A stretch of DNA of 64,000 nt from Paenibacillus alkaliterrae (GCF_021532375.1 NZ_JAKGAP010000004.1:1-64000); one strand, 5' to 3'; shown: positions 45,598 to 56,827, counted from the first letter of the stretch. The notes: generated from the letters alone by a model not told the origin. Numbers and translations: made by a program.

Positions 45598-46819
45598 GAA
45601 TTTCTGCCTCCTTCACTCCGTAGTAGCTAGGTTTTGTAAATAAATTGCTGCGAATCAGCAGCATAATCAGCAATCGGGACAGGAAAATGTTCGTAATCAT
45701 ACTTACAAGAATACTGAATATCATCGTAAGCGCAAAGCCCCGAATAGCGCCATTACCAATGTAATACAAGACGGCACTCGCAATGATATTCGTAATATTC
45801 GCATCCATAATCGTACGGAAGGAGTTTTTCGAGCCAGCCTTCAACGAAGACAACAAGCTTTTTCCGCTGCGGATCTCTTCTTTAATTCGCTCATACATAA
45901 TGATGTTGGCATCAATCGCCATACCGATACCGAGGACGAAGGCCGCAATACCAGGCAGCGTCAGTGTGGCATTCATCAAATTAAAGACAAGGATTAACAG
46001 CCACGTATACGTAATAACCGTAATCGCTGCAATAATCCCTGGAATTCGGAACAACATAACAAGGAATACTAAAATGATAACCGTTCCGATAACGCCTGCT
46101 TGAACAGTATCCTTCAATGATTCCAAACCGAGCTTAGCGCCTACGCTTTGCGTATATTTCTCGGTAAGCTTGAGAGGAAGCGATCCAAGATTGATCATAT
46201 CTCTTAGCTCTTTGGCTTCATCTGTCGTATAATCGCCGGAGATTTGAGCTGAACCGCCGGGTATAGGGAAATTAACGGATGGTCTCGATAACTCTTCTTC
46301 ATCTAAATATATAGCCAAATATTGGCCTGTTAATCTGCCGGTTATCTCTTCGAATTTGGCGGCGTCTTTGAGCTCGATCGTAACAAATGGCTTGCCGAGG
46401 TCATCGTAACCTATTCCTGCCCCGTTTTGCTTAAAGTCATTGCCGGCAAGCTCAACCTTTCCATCCGGACCGCGGAAGGTCAGTTGAATCGGTTTTGCGA
46501 GAATTTCTCTCACTTCGTCCTCGTTCTCAACGCCTGCAAGCCTCAAACGAATCCGATTCGAGCCTTCAGTCGTAATTTCCGGTTCTACGATCCCGATCGC
46601 ATCGACACGTTCTTCAAGGCTTCTAGCCGTTTCTTTCAACGACTCCGGCGTAACCGCTTCTCCGCCCTCGAGCGGCGTAGCTTCATACAAAACCTCGAAT
46701 CCGCCCTTTAAATCAAGGCCTAGCCGAACATCTTTTACCAGTGATGGGCTTGTCCAAGCGATAACGCCAAACATGATGACAATGATCGCAAGGAAGGCAA
46801 CTATTCTCTTCCCGAACAT
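45587..46819 (-). CDS. secD: Protein translocase subunit SecD
   Basis: A 410-residue membrane protein with one N-terminal helix followed by DVRLGLDLKGGFEVLYE, the large periplasmic-type P1 domain (shorter than in E. coli), and five C-terminal helices including GIGMAIDANIIMYERIKEE. GGGGG lies 10 bases before ATG 46819. It is the first gene of secD-secF-cation efflux-recJ-apt and has a strong promoter of its own. Confidence 0.95.
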   Translation of the reverse strand: MFGKRIVAFLAIIVIMFGVIAWTSPSLVKDVRLGLDLKGGFEVLYEATPLEGGEAVTPESLKETARSLEERVDAIGIVEPEITTEGSNRIRLRLAGVENEDEVREILAKPIQLTFRGPDGKVELAGNDFKQNGAGIGYDDLGKPFVTIELKDAAKFEEITGRLTGQYLAIYLDEEELSRPSVNFPIPGGSAQISGDYTTDEAKELRDMINLGSLPLKLTEKYTQSVGAKLGLESLKDTVQAGVIGTVIILVFLVMLFRIPGIIAAITVITYTWLLILVFNLMNATLTLPGIAAFVLGIGMAIDANIIMYERIKEEIRSGKSLLSSLKAGSKNSFRTIMDANITNIIASAVLYYIGNGAIRGFALTMIFSILVSMITNIFLSRLLIMLLIRSNLFTKPSYYGVKEAEIREL

Positions 46820-46853
46820 ACGTCTGAATCCCCCTTATGATCTCAATATTCCT

Positions 46854-46882
46854 ATTATACAGACGGCACAAAAACGAGTCAA
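46854..46882 (-). promoter_or_regulatory. Sigma-A promoter of secD
   Basis: TTGACT (46882-46877), exactly 17 bases, TATAAT (46859-46854). The -35 box begins in the T run of the comN terminator, so the two signals are fused. Confidence 0.75.
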
Positions 46883-46916
46883 AAAAAAAGAACCCTCTCC
46901 ATTTAGAATTGGGTTC
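46881..46916 (-). terminator. comN: Terminator of comN
   Basis: On the minus strand GGGAACCC...GGGTTC forms a stem followed by nine T. The comN stop codon lies in its loop. Confidence 0.75.
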
Positions 46917-47142
46917 CCTTATAAGCGCTCAGCGTCATAAAATTCATAAATCTCGTCACCTTCAGCGATAAAATATCATTAACGATCTCATGCAGCTCGG
47001 GCTGGCCTTTCTTGATATATTTCTCGTTGACGCATTCCCAAACTTCCTTGCCCGTAACCTGCTCATATCCAATCAGCCGGAATTCCTCCGCTTTGCTTTC
47101 GCACAGCTCCTCGATTACACGGTTAAGCTCTTCGTCTTCCAT
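46903..47142 (-). CDS. comN: Post-transcriptional regulator ComN family
   Basis: A 79-residue protein of the Post_transc_reg family. B. subtilis ComN (YrzD) promotes accumulation of the comE late-competence mRNA and is found at the division site and poles. The protein is acidic at the start and ends SLKVTRFMNFMTLSAYKG, the conserved C-terminal motif. TGGGAGG precedes the ATG. It lies between divergent spoVB and secD, as in B. subtilis. Confidence 0.88.
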   Translation of the reverse strand: MEDEELNRVIEELCESKAEEFRLIGYEQVTGKEVWECVNEKYIKKGQPELHEIVNDILSLKVTRFMNFMTLSAYKGTQF

Positions 47143-47403
47143 GCTGTCCTACCTCCCAGAAGCTGAGACTTTACGACCATAAAGTTAGTCCGTAAGCGTC
47201 GGCCTTCATCACTCTCTTGGTTGTATTCGATATGATCAGGCGATATTCCTGCCCGGAACCGCAATAATCATTAAAAATGACTGACATTGAATCGGACATG
47301 CCGCGCATAAAGATGATAATACCCGGCCTGTCTCACAGCTTCGTCTTATTCTATTTGCAGGAGGGGTTCAGCTATTTCAAGAAAGAGATGAGGGCCATTT
47401 ATT

Positions 47404-48963
47404 ATGACGAAGCAAACATTTATTAAGGGTGCTATGATATTGCTTGCCGCAGGAATCATTACTCGGCTGCTCGGTTTTGTTCCGCGCATTGCGCTCCCGC
47501 GTATTATGGGCGCGGAAGGAGTCGGTCTGTACCAGCTAAGCTTTCCTTTTCTTACCGTCATGCTGACGATCATAACGGGTGGCATCCCGCTCGCAGTAGC
47601 CAAGTGGATAGCAGAAGCAGAGACGCAAGGCGACACAGCTCGCGTTAAATACATTTTCCGGGCTGCAATGGGTTTAGTCGTCTTGATCGGTATCTTCATG
47701 ACTGCTGCTATGCTATTTTTTGCCCCGTGGATCACGACGCATGTACTTCCCGATCCGCGCGTATACCCAACATTTCTTGCCATGACGCCGCTTCTGCTGA
47801 TTATCGGAATCTCCTCGGTATACCGGGGTTATTTCCAAGGAAAACAAAATATGATCCCGAGCGCCGTATCGCAAATTACGGAAACCGTACTCCGTATCAT
47901 TGCCTCACTCACTTTTGCTTACTTATTGATGCCATTAGGAGTCGAATGGGCCGCTGCAGGAGCCATGCTGGGGGTCGTCGTTGGTGAAATCGGCGGTCTG
48001 GCCGTTATATTGTGGAAATATTACCGAGATAAACATAACGGCAAAAAAACGAAAGCGGCCGATACGCTAAATATTCCAAATAAAAGAACACCTGTCCTAA
48101 GAAGATTACTTGGTTTATCAGTACCCGTCACAGGCAGTAAAATGGTAGGCTCCTTCTCCTATCTGCTCGAAACCATCTTCACGGCCAGGAGCTTAGTCGC
48201 CGCCGGGATCGCTTCCGGCGTCGCGACCGCACAGTACGGGGCGCTGCAAGGTATGATCGTTCCGCTTGTCCTGCTTCCGACAGCGCTCACGTATTCGTTA
48301 GCCGTTTCGCTCGTGCCCTCCTTATCGGAAGCAGCAGCTAAAGGCGATAACGCCTTAATTCACAAGCGGCTTCATCAGTCGATGAGGCTATCCCTTGTTT
48401 CGGGGGCACCCTTTGTCGTTATTATGGCTTTATTTGCAGAACCGATATGCCGCCTCCTTTACGATCACGCAGAGATTGCGCCCATGCTGCAGCTGATCGC
48501 ACCGGTCGGCATATTCATTTATTTGCAGGCCCCCCTGCAAGCTACCCTTCAGGCGTTGGATAAGGCGGGAACGGCCCTTATTAATACGTTGATCGGAGCG
48601 GCTGTCAAGCTCATCCTCATCGTTCAGCTTGCCTCGGATCCGGATTTTGGCATTTACGGCGCATTGATTGCCATTAACGTCAACATCGTGCTCGTTACCC
48701 TCTTACATGCCATTAGCGTTCTAAGGTTTATCGGCTTTCATATGAAGCTGTTCGACTTCGTTAAGGTTGGAGCTGCCATGGTCATTATGGGGGCGGCCGC
48801 TCAGTTCACGATGAATCAACGGCCGTTACCTTCGGAATGGATTAATTTAATACTTGCCTGCGCAGCTAGCGTAACTGTTTATCTTATACTCATGATTATG
48901 ACCAAAATTATCGACCGGCATGATGTGATTCGAATTCCTCTATTTGGAAAATGGTTTAAATAA
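47404..48963 (+). CDS. spoVB: Stage V sporulation protein B (MATE-like flippase family)
   Basis: A 519-residue polytopic protein (about 14 helices) of the MviN/MATE-like polysaccharide transporter group. SpoVB is needed for spore cortex synthesis and probably flips lipid II or a related precursor in the mother cell. The N-terminus TFIKGAMILLAAGIITRLLGFVPRI matches the family start. GATGAGG lies ahead of the ATG. The gene is on the plus strand, divergent from comN and convergent with a DUF421 gene. The 260 bases upstream show no clear sporulation promoter by eye. Confidence 0.94.
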   Translation: MTKQTFIKGAMILLAAGIITRLLGFVPRIALPRIMGAEGVGLYQLSFPFLTVMLTIITGGIPLAVAKWIAEAETQGDTARVKYIFRAAMGLVVLIGIFMTAAMLFFAPWITTHVLPDPRVYPTFLAMTPLLLIIGISSVYRGYFQGKQNMIPSAVSQITETVLRIIASLTFAYLLMPLGVEWAAAGAMLGVVVGEIGGLAVILWKYYRDKHNGKKTKAADTLNIPNKRTPVLRRLLGLSVPVTGSKMVGSFSYLLETIFTARSLVAAGIASGVATAQYGALQGMIVPLVLLPTALTYSLAVSLVPSLSEAAAKGDNALIHKRLHQSMRLSLVSGAPFVVIMALFAEPICRLLYDHAEIAPMLQLIAPVGIFIYLQAPLQATLQALDKAGTALINTLIGAAVKLILIVQLASDPDFGIYGALIAINVNIVLVTLLHAISVLRFIGFHMKLFDFVKVGAAMVIMGAAAQFTMNQRPLPSEWINLILACAASVTVYLILMIMTKIIDRHDVIRIPLFGKWFK

Positions 48964-48982
48964 GCAGCATATTTCCAATAAT

Positions 48983-49029
48983 AAAACCGCGGTTCAGAAA
49001 GGGAAGCCCCTTCCTAGAAACGCGGTTTT
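48983..49029. terminator. Bidirectional terminator between spoVB and the DUF421 gene
   Basis: AAAACCGCG pairs with CGCGGTTTT, with an inner AAGGG/CCCTT-type stem. The DUF421 stop codon lies inside it (49014). Confidence 0.8.
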
Positions 49030-49775
49030 CTATCGTGCTTATCTACAAACAGCTTACCCTTATGATCAATCGTGCAGAAGAAAACGTCCTTGAAATCGGT
49101 AACGCCTTCCTCCTGCAGCACGTTTTTGAGCCAAAATCTCGTCTTCTCCAGCTTCTCCAAATTACCGTCCTGAACCTTACCGTCCATAATAAGCGGGATC
49201 GGCAAAATTTCAAACCGGAATTTAGGAGGAATAATCTTCGGTCCGGCGCCACGTTTAAGCATATCCTCGGGGGCTGCGGTCTCTCCTTCACCTGAATCGC
49301 TGCTTTCTTCTTCCGAGCAGCTCGCATTCTCCTTCGGAATGACGGACAGCTTTCCGCTTGTTTCCAGGATCGCAAACTCTACATCGGACACAGTACTAAT
49401 TTTATTTTCGCGAAGCTGCAGCATAAGATCATCCAAATTGTAGCGCTGCTTGCGCATCACTTCACTATTTAGCTTGCCTTTGTCAATGATCACGCTTGGC
49501 TTTCCATCGAACAAAAGTCTCAGCTTGCGGCTTTTCATCATCATAAAAGCACTTCCCAATTGAATGATTAGCAGCAAAACCATTGGCAAAATGCCTTCCC
49601 ACATCGGACGATTCATATCCTCAAGCACGATAACTGCGATTTCCGCGATCATAATGGAAATAACAAGGTCAAACACTGACAGTTTACCGATCTCTCGCTT
49701 ACCCATAAAGCGCATGATCAGAAATACGACGAAATAAATGATCACCGTCCGGATCAACAGGCTCCAAAACTCCAA
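49014..49775 (-). CDS. yrbG: DUF421/YetF-family membrane protein (YrbG-like)
   Basis: A 253-residue protein with three N-terminal membrane helices (about 5-25, 33-52, 57-77) and a cytoplasmic YetF-type domain. A Ser/Glu-rich acidic insertion lies near 160-180. The start chosen is TTG 49775 (MEFWSLLIRT), 8-9 bases behind GAGGAGG. The ATGs upstream in the frame encode an Arg-rich run and overlap that site. YetF-like proteins have been linked to spore membrane and germination traits in Bacillus, but the biochemical role is unknown. Confidence 0.85.
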   Translation of the reverse strand: MEFWSLLIRTVIIYFVVFLIMRFMGKREIGKLSVFDLVISIMIAEIAVIVLEDMNRPMWEGILPMVLLLIIQLGSAFMMMKSRKLRLLFDGKPSVIIDKGKLNSEVMRKQRYNLDDLMLQLRENKISTVSDVEFAILETSGKLSVIPKENASCSEEESSDSGEGETAAPEDMLKRGAGPKIIPPKFRFEILPIPLIMDGKVQDGNLEKLEKTRFWLKNVLQEEGVTDFKDVFFCTIDHKGKLFVDKHDRKPRF

Positions 49776-50004
49776 AGGAAACCGCCTCCTCGACATTGTC
49801 ATACCAGCTGATGTCAGCTGTATTTGTCTGTACAGATATTCTCACCTGCCGGTAGCGACATCATACGAGAAGCTTTACACGAATATATGGCAATGAAGAC
49901 TCCGACAAAAAATAAAACAATCTTTTGAACGGTTATGGTTGTACTATTTCACCCGGCTTGACCATATGGTTAAGTAATACATGCCTGTCACAGGGGGGAA
50001 TTTG

Positions 50005-50397
50005 ATGAGTTCGGTAAAACAAGCTCCTAGACCGCCTTTAATCGCTTCACCATTACTTGCAGGAGTGCTCTTTTCGATTATTTGGCTTGCAGCCGGCGCA
50101 CTGCTGCTGTCTCTGTTTTTGCATTTTTCCGAAATGAAGGAAAGCAGTCTTCCTGCCTATGCCTTCTCTATTCATGCCGTTTCCGCGTTAGCCGGAGGCT
50201 TTACGGCTGGCAAGCGTTCGGAAAGCAAAGGCTGGTATAATGGCTCCCTGCTTGGATTATTGTACGGCACGATCATTATAATCGTTAGCTTCCTTGCCTC
50301 AAATACATCATTGTCCTGGCACAGCGCTTCACTTCTAGGCGCAGCGTTGCTTGCCGGCGCACTCGGCGGCATGATCGGCGTTAATTTGAAAAAATAA
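50005..50397 (+). CDS. yrzE: TIGR04086-family membrane protein (YrzE-like)
   Basis: A 130-residue protein with four membrane helices and a short basic start. The start chosen is ATG 50005 (MSSVKQAPR) with AGGGGGGAA upstream; the ATG at 49981 lacks a site. Gly/Ala-rich helices (AGALGGMIG at the end) match the TIGR04086 group, function unknown, found between spoVB and yajC in B. subtilis too. It converges with yajC on a shared terminator. Confidence 0.85.
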   Translation: MSSVKQAPRPPLIASPLLAGVLFSIIWLAAGALLLSLFLHFSEMKESSLPAYAFSIHAVSALAGGFTAGKRSESKGWYNGSLLGLLYGTIIIIVSFLASNTSLSWHSASLLGAALLAGALGGMIGVNLKK

Positions 50398-50436
50398 AAA
50401 AACGGCTGACATGCGAGGATGTCAGCCGTTTTTTTA
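50396..50436. terminator. Bidirectional terminator between yrzE and yajC
   Basis: AACGGCTGACAT pairs with ATGTCAGCCGTT, flanked by A and T runs on both sides. Confidence 0.93.
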
Positions 50437-50449
50437 TGCTTTCATTCTA

Positions 50450-50761
50450 TTACTCTTTTTCTAAAGATGGAGCAGAGTTAATAATGGTATTGATTGCACT
50501 TCGCTCGAATGTCATTTTTGTTGTATCATTTACGCGAAGCACGACCGTATCATCTGTTAACTCCACTACCGTACCATGCAATCCGCCAATCGTCGAAATT
50601 TTATCGCCTTTTTTCAATTGGTTGAGCATGGAAGTACGCTGCTTTTGTTTCTTCTGCTGCGGACGGATAAGCAGGAAATAAAATACCGCGAACATAAGAA
50701 TAAACGGCCAAATCATTCCAATAATACCGCCTGCACCTGTTGTTTCAGCTGCTAGCCACAT
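50450..50761 (-). CDS. yajC: Preprotein translocase subunit YajC
   Basis: A 103-residue single-span protein (membrane helix about 13-32, MIWPFILMFAVFYFLL, then RPQQKKQKQR) with a cytoplasmic beta domain containing GDKISTIGGLHGTV. It joins the SecDF-YajC holocomplex. The start chosen is ATG 50761 behind AAGGGGGG; the six codons before it overlap the site. It is the last gene of the ruvC operon, 15 bases after tgt. Confidence 0.93.
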   Translation of the reverse strand: MWLAAETTGAGGIIGMIWPFILMFAVFYFLLIRPQQKKQKQRTSMLNQLKKGDKISTIGGLHGTVVELTDDTVVLRVNDTTKMTFERSAINTIINSAPSLEKE

Positions 50762-50775
50762 CGAAATCCCCCCTT

Positions 50776-51912
<1,137 letters not shown>

Positions 51913-51931
51913 TCACGCTTCCTATTCCTAA

Positions 51932-52978
51932 TTAGTAAATAAACATGGCGTCGCCGAAGCTGAAAAATCGATATTCCTTCGCGATCGCTTCCTCATATGC
52001 CCGCATGACAGCGTCGCGGCCGGCAATCGCGCTTACGAGCATTACCAGCGTTGATTTTGGCAAATGAAAATTGGTAAGCAGTGCATCGACAAGCTTAAAC
52101 TCGTAGCCTGGAAAAATAAAGATCGACGTCCAGCCGTTACATGCTTCAAGGGGCTGGCCTTCAAAGCGAGCTGCGACAGTCTCAATCGTCCGCGAAGAGG
52201 TTGTTCCAACCGCAATAATACGCGACCCGCTCTCCTTGGCTTCATTCAGGATTCGAGCATTGCGCTCATCCAGCTCATAGAATTCCGCATGCATCTCGTG
52301 ATCCTCGACCCGTTCTACGGACATCGGACGGAAGGTCCCGAGGCCAACATGCAGCGTGACATAGGCTAGCTTGACGCCCTTAGCCTGGAGCTTCTGAAGA
52401 AATTCATCCGTAAAATGAAGACCCGCCGTCGGTGCGGCAGCCGAGCCCGCGTGCTTCGAATAGACCGTTTGGTACCGCTCGCGTTCCTCTAGTCTTTCTT
52501 TGATGTAAGGAGGCAGAGGCATTTCTCCAAGGCGGTCAAGCAGTTCCTGGAAGATCCCTTCATATTCAAACCTAATCGTGCGTCCGCCCATCTCGCCTTC
52601 CTGTTCGATGACGGCGCGAAGCAGCGGATTTCCGCTCCCATCGTCTCCGAATGAAAGCTGCGTCCCGACCTTCAGCCTTTTGGCCGGCTTGCCGAGCGCG
52701 TCCCAACGGTCACCTTCAAGCTGCTTCAAGAGAAGCAGCTCGATCTTCGCTCCGGTGTCGCTCTTCATTCCGGTTAAACGAGCCGGAATAACTCTTGTGT
52801 CGTTTAATACGAGCACATCTCCTGCCTTCACGAACTGTTCCAAGTCGGTAAACGAATGATGCGTAATTGCCCCTGTCCGTTTATTTAGGGCTAGCAATCT
52901 GGAGGCCGTACGGTCCAGCAGCGGCGTCTGAGCAATTAAATGCTCAGGTAATTCAAAGTCAAACCAATCTACGTTCAT
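51932..52978 (-). CDS. queA: S-adenosylmethionine:tRNA ribosyltransferase-isomerase QueA
   Basis: Converts preQ1 in tRNA to epoxyqueuosine. The 348-residue protein starts [20 protein letters not shown] and has family blocks [30 protein letters not shown] and [14 protein letters not shown]. It begins 11 bases after the SpoIID-like gene and is followed by tgt, so queuosine steps are made together. Confidence 0.96.
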   Translation of the reverse strand: MNVDWFDFELPEHLIAQTPLLDRTASRLLALNKRTGAITHHSFTDLEQFVKAGDVLVLNDTRVIPARLTGMKSDTGAKIELLLLKQLEGDRWDALGKPAKRLKVGTQLSFGDDGSGNPLLRAVIEQEGEMGGRTIRFEYEGIFQELLDRLGEMPLPPYIKERLEERERYQTVYSKHAGSAAAPTAGLHFTDEFLQKLQAKGVKLAYVTLHVGLGTFRPMSVERVEDHEMHAEFYELDERNARILNEAKESGSRIIAVGTTSSRTIETVAARFEGQPLEACNGWTSIFIFPGYEFKLVDALLTNFHLPKSTLVMLVSAIAGRDAVMRAYEEAIAKEYRFFSFGDAMFIY

Positions 52979-52988
52979 ATCGTTTCAA

Positions 52989-55112
52989 TCATTCCTTAGC
53001 GATGATTACATCTTTGTAATAGTATTTCAATATATATTGATAGTCATACCCTTGCCGGGCAAGGCTTAACGCACCATATTGAGATAAACCGAGACCATGT
53101 CCGTTTCCAGTTCCGATGAATCGGAACGAAGGCTCCTTCGTTGCCGCACGAACGTTTCCTTCTCCGTCCAAAATAAACAGGTCAGCATCGGCTGCCTCCG
53201 CTACCTTGCCGCCTGCGCTAATCGTAAATACCGGCGCGTTGTTTGCCGGCTTTGAAGCTTTCGCATTGTCGGCGCCAATAATGGCAACCTTCGCCGTTTC
53301 TTCAATTTCAAACAATGTACTCGGGAGCGAGCCTTGTACGCCTAGCGTTCCGCGGAGTGAATCAGGGTTCTTAACCTCTATCCTCTGTCCATTCGCTGCA
53401 ATTTCAACCGCGCGGCCTGAGGCGCCGCGCTCACTTACCTGCAGCGAGCTAACGGGATCTGTAAGCTTCTTTAGCGCTCTGGCATTAATAGCGGTCAGCA
53501 TCTCCTCTCCCGTATAAGGGCCTCTAATCCAAGACATCGAATTAGATTCAACAGTTTTCTCTAGCGCGATGACCTCGTTCCCTCTGTTTACTTGAGCGAT
53601 TAGCGGTATCGTATCCTGGATAATCGGATGCTTGCGAACCTTCGTCCCGTCGGTATTGACCACCATGATCGAACTTCCAGCCGTCGACTTCCTGCTCGTT
53701 TGATCGATCAAATCTTCTCGGATGTAACCAATCTCGCCACTTTGAAGCACAACACGGTACCAGTGATAAATCCCTTCCTCCGAGGAGTGGTCAGGACTGC
53801 TTACCGGCTGTAAATAAGGAACCGCATTATTCCATATTTCTTTCGCGTCGGCCGTCATTCCCCCGCTATTCGAAGAGAACAGCGCCTCGATGAGTTTGCC
53901 ATTGTAAAGCGCCACCTCGCCAGCCGTTTCATCTACGGCTGCAATAGTCGAGGCGCGTTCAGAGCCTGTCCCATAATAAGCTTGGCTTAATGTCGTATCC
54001 ACGACATGGGCGATCTGGAAACCGAATCCCTTGTATAACGCATAGGTTCTAGCGGCTACCGCTTGTGCCTTCAATGCCTCCGAGGGCCATGAAGGATACA
54101 TTTCTACCCCGACGACGGAATATAAATATTGCTCGAAAGGCAATTCGTTCACCACAGCCATCCGGCCGTTCAGCACGCTAAGCTCGAATGAACCCCGATA
54201 CGTCCGGTTGCTTCTTTCGGTTAGCTGAATCGGCTCTTGGCCTGCTGGAGCGACCGATACCTTTACATCGCCCCCTCCAAATGAGTAGAGCTCTATGCTG
54301 CTCTCCGCTTTTGCGCTGACGGAATGATCATTTTTCAGCAGCATATACGGCGATTTCGAATCCGCATTTTTCAAGCTTTCTCCGCCCGATGCTTTGGCGG
54401 CAGCCGATTTAACAATTTGCAGCTCCGCATCGCTTACGGCAGAGCCTACCATGACGGAGTAGCTCATGGAGCCCTCCTGGGGCAAACGGACCGCAACGTA
54501 TGCATCCAAGCCTGCGGCACCGAAGGCGTTTGCCGCGGTTACGGCTGCCGCTTTGCTGGCATACGTTCCGCTTTCCAGGTGCAGCGGACCTTGAAGCGTC
54601 GATTTATGGCTCCCAATGAGCTTGGACAACTCGTTGTCCGCCGCCCATTTCTGCTGGGCGGCGGATGCTTCGGCTGCCGTCATATATGTACCTTCAAAAA
54701 CCTGATAGATAATGGATTTATTTTTTGATACCGAGTTTAAATACGCCGATCCCTTGGCAGCTTGAACGCGCTTAAAAACGGCTAATGCCGAACCGAAATT
54801 ACTCGTCTCGAACAGCTTCACCTTATAATCGTCGACCGCAAACCGGATCTGCGAGGAAGCCCCCGTGTTAAACCAGCTGCTGACGCCGTCCGGCAGCCGG
54901 GTTCCGACTTGCAATCCTCCCTTGGAAGAGAATGTTGCCGCAGGCGTCGTTGCCGTATAGTTTTTGGACGGTAATTGTAAAAATAACGCCACGCGAATAT
55001 GATCCAGCTTCGGTGCAGCTGCCTGCGTAGACTTTGCTGTCCATGTCGAAGCAAGAAGGATCATCGTTATGGACAGAATGATGAATCGCTTTAGTGTACG
55101 TTTAGTTGCCAT
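52989..55112 (-). CDS. SpoIID/LytB-domain protein with a large N-terminal region
   Basis: A 707-residue exported protein. Signal peptide about 1-32 (ending TQAA), then two stretches resembling SPOR-type peptidoglycan-binding repeats (about 95-160 and 165-235). The SpoIID domain begins about 270, with the catalytic Glu337 in GVEMYPSWPSEALKAQAVAARTY and the closing GHGLGLSQYGA (about 671). An SH3-like insertion with acidic and basic patches lies near 450-560. SpoIID domains cut glycan strands that lack stem peptides; relatives act in spore engulfment. It lies between ruvB and queA, where B. subtilis has spoIID-related yrbA neighbours or nothing. Whether it is a sporulation or a general wall enzyme is open. 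Confidence 0.88.
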   Translation of the reverse strand: MATKRTLKRFIILSITMILLASTWTAKSTQAAAPKLDHIRVALFLQLPSKNYTATTPAATFSSKGGLQVGTRLPDGVSSWFNTGASSQIRFAVDDYKVKLFETSNFGSALAVFKRVQAAKGSAYLNSVSKNKSIIYQVFEGTYMTAAEASAAQQKWAADNELSKLIGSHKSTLQGPLHLESGTYASKAAAVTAANAFGAAGLDAYVAVRLPQEGSMSYSVMVGSAVSDAELQIVKSAAAKASGGESLKNADSKSPYMLLKNDHSVSAKAESSIELYSFGGGDVKVSVAPAGQEPIQLTERSNRTYRGSFELSVLNGRMAVVNELPFEQYLYSVVGVEMYPSWPSEALKAQAVAARTYALYKGFGFQIAHVVDTTLSQAYYGTGSERASTIAAVDETAGEVALYNGKLIEALFSSNSGGMTADAKEIWNNAVPYLQPVSSPDHSSEEGIYHWYRVVLQSGEIGYIREDLIDQTSRKSTAGSSIMVVNTDGTKVRKHPIIQDTIPLIAQVNRGNEVIALEKTVESNSMSWIRGPYTGEEMLTAINARALKKLTDPVSSLQVSERGASGRAVEIAANGQRIEVKNPDSLRGTLGVQGSLPSTLFEIEETAKVAIIGADNAKASKPANNAPVFTISAGGKVAEAADADLFILDGEGNVRAATKEPSFRFIGTGNGHGLGLSQYGALSLARQGYDYQYILKYYYKDVIIAKE

Positions 55113-55170
55113 GTTCGTTATTCTCCCCTCTGTCTGGCGAACGCTTGCACCCGTTGATCGATTAGCTCAA

Positions 55171-56172
55171 CTACCTCCCCGGCATAGGAATACCTATATG
55201 GCGGTACGCGCTTTCCGTTGCGATTCGACCTCGCGGCGTTCGCTGCAAAAAACCGATTTGCATCAAATAAGGCTCGTACACATCCTCAATTGTTTGCCCC
55301 TCTTCACCTATCGTCGCCGCTATTGTATCGAGTCCGACCGGTCGACCGGCAAAGGTAGTCATCATCGCATGCAGCATTTTGTGGTCAATGCTATCAAGCC
55401 CCATCGGATCAACCTGCAGCAGCTCAAGCGCCGACCTGGCGATATCATGCGTAATAACGCCATCGCCGCGAACCTGCGCGAAGTCGCGCACCCGCTTCAG
55501 CAAACGATTCGCAATACGGGGAGTGCCGCGTGATCGCATCGCAATTTCCGAAGCAGCTTCTCCCACGGTGCTGACATTCAAAATTTCCGATGCTCTCTCA
55601 ACGATGAAGGCAAGCTCGTCGACCGTATAAAATTCCAAGCGGCTGACGACTCCGAAACGGTCGCGAAGCGGCGCAGACAGCAGCCCCGCCCTCGTTGTAG
55701 CTCCGATTAGGGTGAATGGCGGCAAATCAAGCCGTACGGAACGGGCGCTTGGCCCTTTTCCAATCATGATGTCGAGAGCAAAATCCTCCATTGCAGGATA
55801 AAGCACCTCCTCCACGGTACGATGCAAGCGATGAATCTCATCGATAAACAGTACATCGCCTTCTTGCAGGTTCGTTAATAAGGCAGCGAGATCACCGGGA
55901 CGTTCGATAGCCGGGCCCGATGTCGTGCGCAGACTGACGCCCAGCTCATTGGCAATAATGTTCGACAAGGTTGTTTTCCCAAGTCCCGGCGGTCCGTATA
56001 AGAGAACATGATCCAGTGCTTCCTTGCGCATTTTTGCCGCTTCGATGTAAATCTTCAAATTTTCCTTGACCTGCGTCTGACCGATGTATTCGGCCAAATA
56101 TCGGGGACGCAGACTGAGCTCTACCGCTTGATCTTCCATCATAAGGTTCGCGGAAATGATTCTATCATCCAT
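55171..56172 (-). CDS. ruvB: Holliday junction branch migration helicase RuvB
   Basis: The motor of the RuvAB complex. The 333 residues include Walker [10 protein letters not shown] (60-68), Walker [10 protein letters not shown], sensor [11 protein letters not shown] and a C-terminal winged helix. It follows ruvA by 19 bases. Confidence 0.97.
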   Translation of the reverse strand: MDDRIISANLMMEDQAVELSLRPRYLAEYIGQTQVKENLKIYIEAAKMRKEALDHVLLYGPPGLGKTTLSNIIANELGVSLRTTSGPAIERPGDLAALLTNLQEGDVLFIDEIHRLHRTVEEVLYPAMEDFALDIMIGKGPSARSVRLDLPPFTLIGATTRAGLLSAPLRDRFGVVSRLEFYTVDELAFIVERASEILNVSTVGEAASEIAMRSRGTPRIANRLLKRVRDFAQVRGDGVITHDIARSALELLQVDPMGLDSIDHKMLHAMMTTFAGRPVGLDTIAATIGEEGQTIEDVYEPYLMQIGFLQRTPRGRIATESAYRHIGIPMPGR

Positions 56173-56191
56173 CCTTGCTCATCTCCTTCCG

Positions 56192-56827
56192 TCAACCTTT
56201 AAACAGCTGCTGCAAAGCCCGCTTCATCAAAGAATCGACTGTTTCCTCCGCCGTTACGCTATGCTGCAAGCCGTTCCAAGCTATGTCCAGCTCGGCAGCC
56301 GTATAGCCAAGCGCGGCAAGCGCCTCGCGCGCTTCCTGCCATGCCGTACCTGCTCCTTGTCCCGAATTTTTGCTGGAGGAGAGGTCAAGCGCTGCGCCGG
56401 CAGCAGTCAGCAGCCCTCCGTCCAGTCCTGCGCCTATCAGCTTGTCCTTGAGGTCAAGAATCATCCGCTGCGCCGTTTTCTTACCGATGCCGGGCAGCTT
56501 GGACAGAAATGCGATGTTTTCCTGTTGAATGGCAGCGATGACTGCATCCGGCCGTGCCCCCGACAAAATACCTAACGCAACGCGCGGTCCAATGCCCGAA
56601 ACCTCGAGCAGTTTACGGAAAAGCGTCTGCTCCTCCCTCGTCTCGAAGCCAAACAATAAAATAGCATCCTCGCGGACGTTATAGTGAATATAGACGGTTA
56701 CCGGCTCTTCTTTCTTAGCGAAAGCATACGGATTAGGAGTAAATACGCGATACCCTGTATCTCTGACATCCAGAACGATATATTCGGTTTCATAATGAAC
56801 GACAAGACCTCTTAAAAAATCAATCAC
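56192..56827 (-). CDS. ruvA: Holliday junction branch migration protein RuvA
   Basis: Binds four-way junctions as a tetramer and loads RuvB. The 211 residues have an N-terminal OB fold (about 1-65), two helix-hairpin-helix motifs (VSGIGPRVALGIL, LPGIGKKTAQRMILDL) and the C-terminal RuvB-binding domain after an Ala/Gly/Ser-rich linker. It overlaps ruvC by four bases (ATGA). Confidence 0.97.
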   Translation of the reverse strand: MIDFLRGLVVHYETEYIVLDVRDTGYRVFTPNPYAFAKKEEPVTVYIHYNVREDAILLFGFETREEQTLFRKLLEVSGIGPRVALGILSGARPDAVIAAIQQENIAFLSKLPGIGKKTAQRMILDLKDKLIGAGLDGGLLTAAGAALDLSSSKNSGQGAGTAWQEAREALAALGYTAAELDIAWNGLQHSVTAEETVDSLMKRALQQLFKG

